A stretch of DNA of 64,000 bases from Phalacrocorax aristotelis (taxonomy: Eukaryota > Chordata > Aves > Suliformes > Phalacrocoracidae), in the NCBI RefSeq assembly GCF_949628215.1, contig NC_134287.1:23133501-23197500 (forward strand), read 5' to 3'. Below the pieces are notes generated by a model that was not told the origin of the DNA, searched no databases, and saw nothing but the letters and a program-made list of their open reading frames with translations. Both the position numbers and the translations under genes were made by a program. Position 1 is the first letter of the stretch, and the number at the start of each line of letters is the position of its first letter. Shown piece after piece: positions 1 through 12,400 of this stretch.

Positions 1-13
1 ACTCATGTTTTAG

Positions 14-86
14 GAGTTTTTTGGTTTTGAAGTATCAACAGTATGGAAAGTCTTGCAGAATTTCTTTTCTTCACAATACCTCCTCG
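14..86 (+). CDS. possible LRRC27 exon upstream of the first recognised one
   Basis: A 73-bp segment lies between an acceptor-like TTTTAG ending at 13 and a strong donor (CTCG/GTAAGT, GT at 87-88). It is open in two frames. One frame leaves phase 1 and would fit an acceptor at 291-292; the other ends in phase 0. Neither gives convincing similarity to LRRC27, so the call rests on splice sites and position only. It could be a chance pair of splice-like sites. Confidence 0.25.
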
Positions 87-308
87 GTAAGTGGGTTTTG
101 TGAAGTAATTCATTTGGTAAATCACTTAAACATGTTTTTTACTTGAAATATTTTAATGGCTATATTGAAATAAAACGGACTGCTTATATGCAGGATCGCT
201 AGTAGATACAAAATGCAGGTTTTTTATCACCATTGTTAAAGGTGCTTGGTTTTCTATGTAGAATTTAATTAACAATATGTCTGTTTTAAAAGGAGGATGT
301 CCATACAG

Positions 309-435
309 AAATAAACTTACTGAGTTTCTATCTTATGACAGGACAATTCAGGCAAAACAAGCTGAAACGTGCACATTGGTAGCAGAAAAGGAGCTGAAAG
401 AGGAACAAGGTTTGTTTGAACAAAGGAAAAAGCAA
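309..435 (+). CDS. LRRC27: LRRC27 coiled-coil exon
   Basis: The frame reads NKLTEFLSYDRTIQAKQAE, then a helix ending GLFEQRKKQ. This aligns without gaps to the human LPDLLSPYQMAIRAKRLEE region and the following Glu/Gln-rich helix, as remembered. Acceptor candidates are the AG at 307-308 (exon from 309), at 340-341 (exon from 342) or at 291-292. The similarity begins before 340, which favours one of the upstream sites. The donor is CAA/GTATTG (GT at 436-437), leaving phase 0. An alternative donor at 410-411 (AAG/GTTTGT) would shorten the exon and leave phase 1. Confidence 0.72.
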
Positions 436-3400
436 GTATTGCAATGTCACTGTCTTTTAAAAAAGTTGTTACTTAGCTTTTTAATAGATTGCCTAGTTGA
501 TTATTTATAAGGAAAGATGTAATTTCAAATATTCTGCACTACAAATGGAAATATAAAAAGTGCTTTTCTTTACAAAATATGGTGCCCCAAGGCAACAAGA
601 AAGGTGACTTACCAATCTTCCTGACAACTCCGCCATGGAACCCCATGAATTCCCCTTCCAGTTGAGCAGAAAATAAATCCATTTCAGTTAATTCATGTGT
701 TACGTTCCACGGAAACTTAAATTTATCTTTGCTGACAGAAGGCTACAGCTAGAGGGCAAACTCTGCACATGACATAAAAATGTGCTATATCTAGGGTGCA
801 GAAAAAGTATACGTATTGAACAAATTTCGCTAAAAGAACTTGTTTACATCCCTGCATATTTTCCCGCTACATGCATACATTTGGACTGCTGTTCAGAAAT
901 CACTCCCGTATTACAGACTGGACCCAAGAAATGAGGCAGTTAGTCCTAACTTTTATCATCTTAATACCTGTTTTCTGTTCTCACCAGAGTTGTAAAAGTC
1001 ATGTTACAGAGCAAACGCGTCTCTGCGACGCTCCTGGAAGCACCAGCTGGCTGTGTTATGACAGGGCAATGCCCTGGATTTGGGGGGTGCACAAGGCCGA
1101 GCTCTGTGTTCTGGTGTTTTGGATTAAATCTGGTGTGCTTTGGCACTCCCTGGGCGTCCCTGCACCCGGAGAGAGGGGAAAACCAGGAGGGGAGGAGCAG
1201 GGCCAGGGAATTCTTGTCTCCCCTTCCCTTCCCTTCAGGCAGGGAACGCTGTCAGTTGAGCAGGATCCCCCGCTCCTAGGAAACACTCCTAGGTGCTCGT
1301 GACTGGGCAGTCGGCAATCGTTTGGGCCGGTACTAGTGAAAATGAGCCCGCTTCTTTCATGAGTTATTGAAGCAGTTGTGTGCACAGCGGTAGAGCGACC
1401 ACTGGGAGCAAAAGCTGAGCTTTCACGGGCCGTGACCTGCCCTACCTTTGAATCGTCACTATCTTTTTTACTGAGGTGAGATGCTGACACAAAGGAGCCG
1501 TTCGTTTAGCTTCTTGTTGGACTTCAGTGTCAGCATTCCTTAGCTTTCTGAACAGTTACAGACAGAATATAGAGGTCAAGAGGAGAACACTGGGAAGACT
1601 TTAGGAAAGTATCCATAACGAGACTGGGGACAATGTTGTTTATTAAACTATTAATTTATTAGGCACTGCTATAGCTGACAAGTATTTTTAAGGAGACAGT
1701 GGAAATGAAGAGGATTACTCTGTTCATGTGCCGGCCAATGGGAGTACAAGAAGTCACCTGAAACTCAGGACTGAAAGAAAGAAGAGCTGGAGAATTGCTG
1801 CGGACATTCAGAATCAGAGTAGATATCGTATTAATGAGATCTTTATTGATGAACCTTAAAAATGCGATGTGTCAGAGTACATTACCCAGTAGAATCTTTT
1901 CTGGTACAACTGTCTACTTCTTTATGTTCACCCAAATTTACTCTGTATCTAAATTTACCATATTTAAACTATAGTCCAGAGATGAACCATGCAGCTTGTT
2001 ACCAGTCCTCTGAGCAATTTCATCTCTCCGCCTGGCTTCTCTGTGTACCTGTGTCCTGCTCCTTGCTGCTGTGTTCCTCCATTGAACTGGGAAGCAAGGG
2101 TGGGTCTTTGCAGCTCTCCTCTTCCTTTGGTTAGTGTTTCACGCAGAAGTTCTTGGTATTTTGTTTCTCTTTGTTAGGAATCGGTATATTGTTCAGCTGT
2201 AAATGGCTAAGCATGTGAACAAGAGTAGTAACCATCACATCTTAAATGATGGCTGTGAAAGTTTGATATAAATTAACTTTTTCAGCAATAAAGTAATGCT
2301 TCAGGAATGGCGCAGCCAAGCGAAGCTGATGAAAGAAAAAAAAGTTTATATCTTCATCCTCAAATGCAGATACGGTATGTAAGAGAAAATAGCAGGGTAG
2401 GACACTGGAAAAAACAACCCATTAATGATACTTTTTAATTTATTTTCTTTATAGCCCATATATTTAAATTTCAAACTTAAAAAGAGAAAACCAGGACTTT
2501 AAATGCCGGCACTTTGGCAATGGCTTTGCAGACCCTCTCTCAAATATCTGTGGACTGTGGCTCCTGCGTGAAGTGCTGCGGCCCCACGTGCAGTGTAGGA
2601 GTTGCCAGATCCTTCAAACTGCTATTCAAAATCTGTAGTGGCTCCAATAATCAGGCTACTTGGAGGCATTAAAACAGAAGCGTGTATGTTGAAATATGGT
2701 TTTTTAAATTATTGAACGCCTCCAATATGAGATGTTGCCTCTGCCAAACTGAATTTGAAGCTGGCTGGATTTTCTGGTTCCTCCAGGAATTTGTAAACAC
2801 TGGCATATGAAAGGAGGGGACCTCACTTCTGGTTCTTTCTGAGTGTATAGAAAAGGCCTGGAAAGTTTTTTCTCCCCAAAGTAACAAACATTAAACAAAA
2901 AATCTCAAAAAAATTATGCCGTTAGTTTTGCCATTAGATTCTCGTTCCTTATAATACAATATTGCAAAAAATGGGATGCTGGAAATGAATACACATGATT
3001 TTTCCAGTGCTCTGGTGTGAAAATGAACTGTAACGTAGACGCTGAGTAAGGCAGTTCGAGCCGATCACTGAAGGAACTTGAAATGCTGTGAGAGTCTTTC
3101 TCTTGCTGCAACAAATTCTTTCATCTCAGATTCGTGACTGCTGGGCATACTGCTTCGAACCTTGGAACTGTAGAAATATACCCAAATCTTTCTGAAATGT
3201 CAGTAGGTTTTAAATTAAAATGAATTACATCCCTCAGTGATAAAAGGGGATTTGTACAGGTTTAGTTGCATTTTACTGATGCCTGCTTAGCAACACCAAT
3301 TGCTCAAACAATAAAAAAGGACCCTTGCATAACAGATTACAACTTTTCCAGAAATGTAGGAAAATTTACAATTCAACATCTGACACAACCAAACAGTTTT

Positions 3401-6400
3401 TTGTATATATGTTAAGAGGAAAAACAAAGCAGCCACACTTCCAGCTCACTAGGGGTTTTTTACTGTTTTCTTTTTGTTTTTTTAAACTCAGATTTTTGAA
3501 ACTAACCCAAATTATGTTACTAAATGCATCGGTGCTTGGAAAAAGTCTTTCTGACCTGCAGTGCATCAAATAGGAGATTCCACAGATTCACCATCTAACT
3601 ACAGGCATCTGGCCCAGGTGCCCGCGCTGGGAGCCTCGGCTCCCAGGACGTGGGTAACGCAGGCCCCCAGCATCAGCGATCCGAGTCGTCTTCCGTTGCC
3701 ACTGGCTCGGCAGGAACCTGGGCTTCTGACTCAGGCAGTTTATTCATGTTAATACAATGCTTTTTCACTTTTCTACTCACCCATAGTGTGGCATTTTCCA
3801 GCAATTAAGCAGTATTTCTTAATCCTGGCAGCAGAACTTTGCTTAACCTGCAGAGCCTTGGGAATGTGTCAGAGAACGCCTGCTGGCAAGGCGCAGCGTA
3901 TCCACAGTCCCTGTTTCTCTCACCGAGCGGCAGCGCTAAAGATCGTGTCTAGTTACTTTAGCAAAACACAAATTTGATTTAAACGGATTTTTTTCTATAC
4001 AACACTATGTAAGATACAATACTAAAACACTTTTGGAACTGATGGCTGGAAAAGTGATATGAGCAGGCTGTTATTCCACTCCATGCATCTTCAACGGAGT
4101 TGTGACCTAAGTTGCAGTTATCAGACATTTTAACCTGATTTTCTTAGACTGTGATTATTCATTGCTGCCTTTTATTGTTCTGGAAGTTAAATACATACAT
4201 AACTGTAACGCTTCTATGTAGGATAATGTCTTTGGCCAGGCTTGCCACAGAAATACAGCAAAGCCAAGCAGGTTTGCTGTGGTGCCAAAAGGGGTTTGCG
4301 GGAGAGTTTTATGTGCGCAGGCGAAGCGGTTGCAGAGCAAGGGCAGCTGCACTTTCCGAAGGGTCATCCTGCAGCGGGGTCGCCACGAGGCAAACGGCAG
4401 CACTTCACCAGGGGCGTTACTGGAACCAGCAGCTCATTCTAATTACTGGGTAGGATTCATAGTATTTACTTGTGCTTAACTGCTTTTACACAGACTTTCC
4501 TCTTGTGTATCTGGATCAAACCAACGTGGGTGACTTATTTCCCACTTTCTCTGCACTTTAGGCTGATGATGTGAGTGTGACAGTTCCGGAAACTGTTCTG
4601 TTGTGTAGCAATATCCGACACCAAGGGTAATTTCACAATGCTCAAAGCATGAGCAGGAGCAGAAGCAGGTGGTGTGATAAAAATGCATCTTTCTGCCATG
4701 AACGGTAGGGGTCGGATCGGAACATGCAGATTGTTTTTTATGGAAAACTTACTAGAGGAATTCCTGCTGAGGCCCCGAGAACTTTCCTGGTGGATAACAG
4801 CCCCCGGGGGTTCCGCTGATCTTGTTGAAGCTGTGCAGTCTGCTTTCTCTAGGTACAAAGGTCTTTGTTCTGGCCAGCCTGACGATTGTTTTTAGGACTA
4901 CAGAAATTCAGTTAGCGTAGAATAGAATGGAAGTTTGAATGACAAGAGAAAGAATAAGTATATTGTTACGAGATCCATTTAAATATTCCTCATTTTTCTC
5001 TTCCATGGTCCCACATAAATAAATGGGGAGAATAACATGTTCACTCACAGAAAACATTTCTTTAATTTCTCCTGTAAAAGTTTTTCTTCTTTAAAAAAAC
5101 CAGAGCAAAACGAACATATTTAGGTACTGGCAATGACATAATGATACACGTGCACAGTGATAACAAATGGTGAGTTTAAAGTGGCATAAACGGTACAGGA
5201 CCTAAAGGCCGCACGAACTGAAGAGCTCTCGAAGGCAGGTCCGTGCGTGTGCAGGTGTGTGACGGGAGATGGCACCGCAGGACCACGTACCGACCGTGTG
5301 CTCGCTGCTGCGCTCCCCTTACTGTAGTTTGCATCAATACCCAAGAAATACTGACATTAGTAAGAGCGTTGCAACACGTTCTCATATTTTTATATTAACA
5401 GTCATTAATTTCTGCTTTCCTGTTTAGTGTATTTCTTTGTTCTTTGATAATCTTGTTAGAAGCAGTTTTCATGTTCCTTGAGTGTTACAGAGAATATTCC
5501 TTTATTTAACCCTAAAGATTTTGGTTTTCAAATTGTTCTTGTTGGAGTGGGGGGGTGGGGATGGGGGAACACAAGGTAGCTATCCTTACGTAATAAAACT
5601 TAAAATATGTTTCCTGAAATCATGAGATTGTCTTGGATTTAGGGTCCTAGTTTTGAGTAATGATGATAAAGGCAGGGAGAGGCAAGTACTGGTCGCTTGC
5701 AGTTGCCATTGCATACCTTGACTTTCCCAAAAGTAAACACTCTTTCTGTGTGTATGTGTGTTGTGGTTCAGCCTCAGTTGGCAACTAAACACCCCGCAGC
5801 TGCTCGCTGCCCCCACCACTGCGGGGCGGGGGAGAGGCTCGGAAGAGCAAAAGCACAAAAAAACCCCTTATGAGTTGAGATAAGAACAGTTTAATAATTA
5901 CAATAAAATAATAATACTAATGATTATCATAATAACAATAATGATAATATAATAAAAAGGAAAAGGGAAAAAGGGGAAAAAACCAGAAACACGAGCGACA
6001 CAGCCGCTCACCACCCGCCGACCGACGCTGCCCATCCCCGAGCCGCGATCGCTGCCTCCCTCCCCCCGCCAGCCCCTCCCAGTAACACACTGGGCATGGC
6101 GTGACATGATATGGAATATCCCTCCGGCCAGTGTGAACCCGCTCTCCTGGCCGTGCCCGCTCCCCTCCCGGCTCCTCGTGCCCCCGGCGGAGCCTGGGGA
6201 GCTGGAAAAGCCCTGACCAGTACAAGCGCTGCCCAGCAGCGGCCAAACCTCGGTGTGTTATCGGCGTTGTGTTCCTACTCGGCCCTGAGCCCGGCACCGG
6301 GCCCGCTGCGGGGAAGGAAATTCACTCTACCCCAGCCAACACCATGACAATGTGTCAAGTCAACGTGAGCACGCCGTGTCATTTCTGCTCTGTCCTCTCC

Positions 6401-9400
6401 TTAATTGCTAATGTCAGCAGGGATAGTTCTGGAAATGGATTTGTTCTATAGCATTCTCCTCCTGTTAGTTGATTGACTTTCTTTGCAGCAGGGTGGTTAC
6501 AAAGCAATGCTATTAAAATATAATTGGCAGTTTTATTGTCAGCCAGTTTGGAGGTAAGCTTTTGTACTGAGAAAAATGAAGTGCCTATAAAATATTTCAA
6601 ATCTACAGCAGTAATTTTTCTCAGTGCAAAACCTTGGGAATTTATTAACGTGAAGTATAGGTAAGGTGGTTTGTCTGGGAAATAATTTGGCTTCACGGAA
6701 TAGTTTTGAGTTTTTAAAGACATTCAACTCGGCAGAACAAAACCAAAATTTTTTGTAGCTTTATCAGGAAAATGCTGAGGGAAGGGCCTAACCCTACAAC
6801 CATGGGCGAAGGAGCAGGTTTCAGGGAACGTGAGAAGTTGAATGCGGAGGTAGGGCTGTGACTTAGCTCTTCCGCAAGTGACTCCACAAGGCTGCTGAGC
6901 TGTATTCTGTAAATAACCGAATATCCTCTGAGGTAAGAGACAGAGGCTGTGCAGCCCAGTGGTCAGAACACCTGGCAGAAGTCTGTACGGGCAGGGTGCC
7001 AGCTGCTTTTTCACTGGGGCACAGGGGGACATTGAAGCTGCCCTTCTCCTGTAACGAAAATACAAGGTGCCGGCTCTTCTGAGCCTCTTCCCGCCCTCTC
7101 TCCTGGAACTACTGTTTTCCTACCAAACGGCCCTATTGCCCTACCTACTATTGCTCCCCAGATTTGGCTAACGTAATTAGAAAACCCGCACTTGGCCTCC
7201 CTTTTCCCCGGCTCTGGCACTATGTTACTTGCACTGAGACAAGGGTCGGACTTGCAGGGTGCTGCCGCTACGTGTACACAGGCGGTATGTGAGAAAATGC
7301 ATTAAGTATGCTTTTTCAGTAATGCATTTTTAAGACTGATACTTTGCCACAAAATTGATTTTATATTTCAGTTAAATGAAAAATATATTGCTATATTGCC
7401 AAAACATCTTCAGTTGTTTCTACTTATCGGCTCAGGTAATCCCCAAGGGCCGTGATGGCACGTTGGTGAAGGTTTTGGGTTAGCAGTCCCGGAATGGGAT
7501 GATGGTGGTTTTATGAGCTTGACCACCACAAGGTACTTTTTAACGTCTTTGAAAACTTGGGATGCAATTCTATGCCACTGAGCCATGTTCTCAAAGCTCA
7601 GGTGTCATTACGACTCAGAGCTCCATGTGCCGTTAGGATAGCTGTCTCCCGTGGGCTCCTAAACATGCGATGCTGAAGTTACAGGTGAGAGTCATTTTCC
7701 TGATCTTCAGTAACAGGAGATCAAGCAAATACCTCTTTCAGCTACAATTAAAGGTAAATGCAAATCTACCTGGAAGAAAGTAAGATAGGACAGGATTTGA
7801 AAGATAGAATATGTTGCCAATTACAATTACCGTCAGTACAATGTCCTAGGTTTGAAAATATGTCTATAAATTTCCCAATTTTCCCCCCTTATTTTTGGCC
7901 CTAAACTTAGCGTGCTGCCACGCCTGCCACCACCTTGATCTCTTTAGACCTGAGTGCCTTTTGTAAGATTATTCTATGCTTCTACTAGGGATGAAAGTCA
8001 CGTATTCTTCCTAACGATTACTGAACTAGCTAATTACATACCAACAAGGAAACTCAGTTCGCTATGAGCAAATCTTCTGGCCAGACGCCGCTGCTGGCAT
8101 GTCTTGCTTTGCGCCTAAGTCTAGTCCTCGCTGTGAACGCCTTCTCTAAAACACCAACGGGTTTTAAAACTGTTTCAGAGAGAACAGTCTTAAGGTGGTA
8201 TAAGCCAAGCAGTGTAAAACATCATGGCACCCTAAGGCTGTCCACTAAACTGAACGGCACAGGTACGTGCTTAATTTAGCTAGAATGGATTTGTAAAAGT
8301 CTGGGAGAAGAACGAGCCATGCAGACCAAAGTCGGGAGTTTCTGGAGGACTGTTGGTGCAGCAAGTTTTAAGAGATCTTGGGAGCTTAAGATGTAACTGA
8401 ACGGCACCGTTACCGAGCCCTGGCAGGAGGGTGGACGCGGCTTTGGTCTGTGGGGTTTGTTCTCAAGTCATTAAGCAGTATTTTTAAGTTTTCCACTTTA
8501 TGGTAGAAGTTTGTGTAAAGCATCAGCATTACCCTGACTTTAAATAACTTAAACAGATTTGTTTTATCTGTCTGGTTCCCCCCGCCCCCCCCCCCCCCCC
8601 CCCCGATCTTGGGGAAATAATACTCTTGTAAGTAAATATGAAATAAATATCACATTTCCTCTGTGAATGTTACAGCTCAATTGGAGGCAATAAAAACATA
8701 GGAGCACAAGATGCGGAATTCAGTTGCAGGACTCTGACTGCAGCCATTGTAGCCTTAGCAGAACTCATGAGCATAGTCATTTTGTAACTCCCATGGCCTC
8801 CACGGTATCATTATCATTTTACTAAAAAACCAAAAGTATTTAAGCCAAGCCTTCTCACAGCTTTGATTTTTGATTTACTGGACTCTGTATTAAACCCTCT
8901 TACAGAAATAGAAGCATGTTCTTGCTGTGTGATGAGTGGGAAAACATATGGAAAGTGTCTTCCTAAGAGCACATCCCCAGAGCATTTCACAGCACCGCGC
9001 GGTGCTCGCTGTGAGCTGCTGCTGGCTGCCCCAGGCGCCCCGGCCCGGAGCTCGCGGGGAGGGTCAGCAGCCGAACGCCCGACACAGCATTTCCCCAACA
9101 GTCACTGCCCACTGACCGTGGCTTCAATGAGTGACAGCCTTTACGGCATTTTTAATTTCAATAAGAAACCAGTTTTCAATTGATATCGTTAATTTCCTTA
9201 TAGTGTGTTAGCATTGCGTTTTGCTGTAGGTACCAAAAAATGCACCATATGCTACTAATAACATCGGTTACTACTCTGTGAAAGAGGGAGCTGAGAAACA
9301 GGATCGGACACCTGAAATAATGGAAGAAAGGTTGCTGAAAGTAAAAGATGAAGCTACAAGGTGAGTGCTAAAAAGATACGATTATAAACTCTTCCTATGT

Positions 9401-12400
9401 AACGCTATTGATGACTTCCATTTGATTTTGTTACTATGAAAGTATTCATTTCTTTTTTGCTATTCTGTCAAGTAAAAAAATCTTGCACCCTAATCAACAA
9501 ACACTGTGGCTAAAAGAGAAATAAAAAATTAAGTTAATTCCAGGTTTACTTGAAAAAAAATATGTTAAAAGATAATCACTAGCGCTTCGAGACTTGCACC
9601 TGAGCTGTATGCATTTGCTCCTTCACGTACAATGCGATATCAAGACAAGAAGCATGCTGTTACAGAAATTCTTATTTTATTATAGTAATAATTTATTTTA
9701 ATAATAAACCAACTATTTTATAGTATCTCTATATCATCTTAATACAGCAAATGTGAGCCAGAGGGCTGACGAGAAGCTGAGTGCCTCTGGTCCTTTTTGC
9801 AAAATGAGCTAAACAAATCTCAGCTGATTGATGGCCTCACCTTGACAGGCTCGCCCTGCAGTATAAATGTACATACTTGTCTCGGTTGTTCTAGTCTGTC
9901 AGCCGGGCTGGAAAATACTTGAAATCATTCTTCTTTATGAGAGTTTAAAAAAAAAAAAAAAAAAAAAAGAAAAGAAAAAAAGAGCCGGGAGAAGTTTGAA
10001 CCTGCCTCAAATGTTTAAGAGCCTGTAAAATGTCTGATGCTATTTTGAGAAAATATTCAAATTAAGTTTCAGGCTTTTTTTCTATTTGGCTTTAACATAT
10101 ATGGGGGAAGCTTGAAATGTTCTGTTTGGTTTTCTGATTACAAGGTGTGTTGGTTTGCTCCATTTTGCACTTCTAAAGATGAGTGTATCTTTTTACATGA
10201 GGCTGTAACCGGACTAACTGTATAAGCATGTTCTAGCCGATAATCTCAGGACATAACTACTGAAAATCAACTACTGTAAATCAAGGATAGCTTTAAGGAA
10301 AAATACACTATATTATACTGTCTCATAGTATGGAAGAAATGTGGTTACAGATACCATGGCTATGGCCAGGCAGGTCTGATGAGCACAAAAAGTAAAGCAG
10401 AGTAAATACATTTATTTAGCTGTCAATGATATTTCAGTCCTGTTCTTGTAGTGGCTTTCATACCTGCATGAATATCCCTCGTGCATTGGAAAGGGCTGTT
10501 CCGTAGTACTCTTTTTTGTATTTCTGCTGCCCAACATGATTTTAATTTACAGGCAAGACAGTCAAGAAGTCGTTTGCATGCGCTGTAGATGGCTCAGCCG
10601 CCTGCCCTGGGTATGCCCAGTTGCGCCTTCAAGTTCTTGTTTTGTTAGCACGCTTTCTGCAGCATTTCGTTTAGGTTCAGCTACTGCTTGTGATGAACTC
10701 CCCATTGGTGTTTCCTCCCATGAATTCCAGGACCTCATTCAGCTTCCCAGACTGCACATCTCTGCTTTTCCCCTTTTTTGTCCCACTGCCTCGTTCACTG
10801 GAAGCCTTCCAGCTTCTAGAGCAGCTGTGCAAAGGGCCCACCAGAAGCAGCCTGCTGCACCACCAGGCTCTGACCTACCCGCGGAGCACCATCGAGCTTA
10901 TGCGCTGAGTGAGGCAAGGCGTTGATTTACATAAATAACTAAATACACGAACAGACCCCTGCAAGAGTAAGAGCCGATGTAGGATACAGCAGCACAAGGC
11001 CACCACATGGTGCCACACCACAAAGTTCGTATTAGCAAAGGCAAAGCCCCAGCATTTGCTCCCCTTGCTGCCTGTGTTTTTATATTTTTGGCAGAAGTGT
11101 GTTAAAATACTTGAAACTGGAAACAGAAGGGTCAATGAATATAAAGCAACAGAAATTATAATTTTACCATGTTTACTTAGATCCCTCAGAGAAAAGAAAC
11201 TGGAACAGCGCGTCAAACAGCATACACAGATGATGAAAGCTAGAGGAGAAAAATTAAAAGGAACATCCCAAGTGGAAACGAAGAAAGCAAAACAAGACAT
11301 CGAGGCAGTGAGTATCTTCTCTTTTTCTGGAAGACCAGTAAACACAGTGCTCTGCGCTGGTGAACAGTTGTTAACTTGACATTTCGTTACTTTCACAAAA
11401 ATCTCAGGTACCATATATTTTACAGTTAAAATTGTTAAACATGAAACACTATCTTTTTGCTCATGCTAAAGTCGTGTGTATGTGTACGTGTACACAACAT
11501 GTACGTATATAAACAGACCTAAACATCTGTAGCGCTTTGAGTCTTTCAAAAGCAAAGCCAAAATTCTAGGATAGAAGACAAAAACCAAGAAAAGCATAAA
11601 AGATGGCCAAAGATTATTATAGAACTCAGTAGGCATGATGATTTTTATCATGTGTTGTACAAGCCATTCAATGCAAGTAGTTAATACAGCAAAAAGGTGA
11701 AATGCAAGATTATCCATTTATGGTTGGAAAGAGGGGTCATAAATCTATACCTTGAGACACCAAAAAGTGTCCTGATTAGGAAAAGAAATTGAGAGCTGTC
11801 ATTAAAGTTGGCATAGCTGTAAAATTTATTCGCTTATTGCAACATTATTAGGAACTGTTTGTCTTGACTGAAAGTATTACTTGAGTTTTCCAAACTGCAT
11901 AGCTCGTCGAAATGAAGTTATATATCTTTCAATAAAATGAGTCAGTTTGCTGTGCATAACCAAGGCGCTCAGCTCAAAACCAGTTTTGCCTCAGAAGCCC
12001 TAACTGGCTTTTGATTCCCATGGGTATGAGGTTGCTGCTGACGCTGACTGGCTTCCGCAGGCTGGGATGGCGACGGCCGGGCAGCCGTGCCGGAGCGCTC
12101 TCCCCAGGGACCCGCACGCCGGCAGCGGGGCCTCTCACTCCTCTGTCCCCTCTCCTTTCTCTTCTGCCTGCCGGGTCATTCCCTGGGTAATGTCCTCTAC
12201 TGATGATTTTGTCAGATTCGAAAAGCAAACTGTCTTAGAAATACACTTCCTGAGGGCAGAGCAAGTACAAATGCTCTATATGGTTCTTCGAATGCCGTGG
12301 CGCATTGTGTACGTACCGTGCATTCTAATCAAGCAAGAAATCACTTTCTTTAACGTGCAGAGGTATACCGGTGGTACTAAATATGGCAAAGCCTTTTCCC

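Larger units (their letters stand above)
2375..9229 (+). other. LRRC27 intron (6.9 kb) with solo LTR
   Basis: Large intron. It contains a solo LTR (5759-6349), a G-run cluster near 5549-5567 and a poly-C tract at 8578-8604, all listed separately. The remainder is AT-rich and unremarkable. ORFs such as 8064-8279 and 8863-9183 have no recognisable domains and I treat them as chance. Confidence 0.6.

Noticed and set aside
8064-8279. 71-codon ORF with a good donor (ACAG/GTACGT near 8260) as an extra LRRC27 exon
   Set aside because: No convincing acceptor and no similarity to LRRC27, although an extra exon here could in principle mend the phase conflict.
9947-9980. Poly-A run as the tail of a SINE or processed pseudogene
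   Set aside because: No element body or target duplication is visible beside it.
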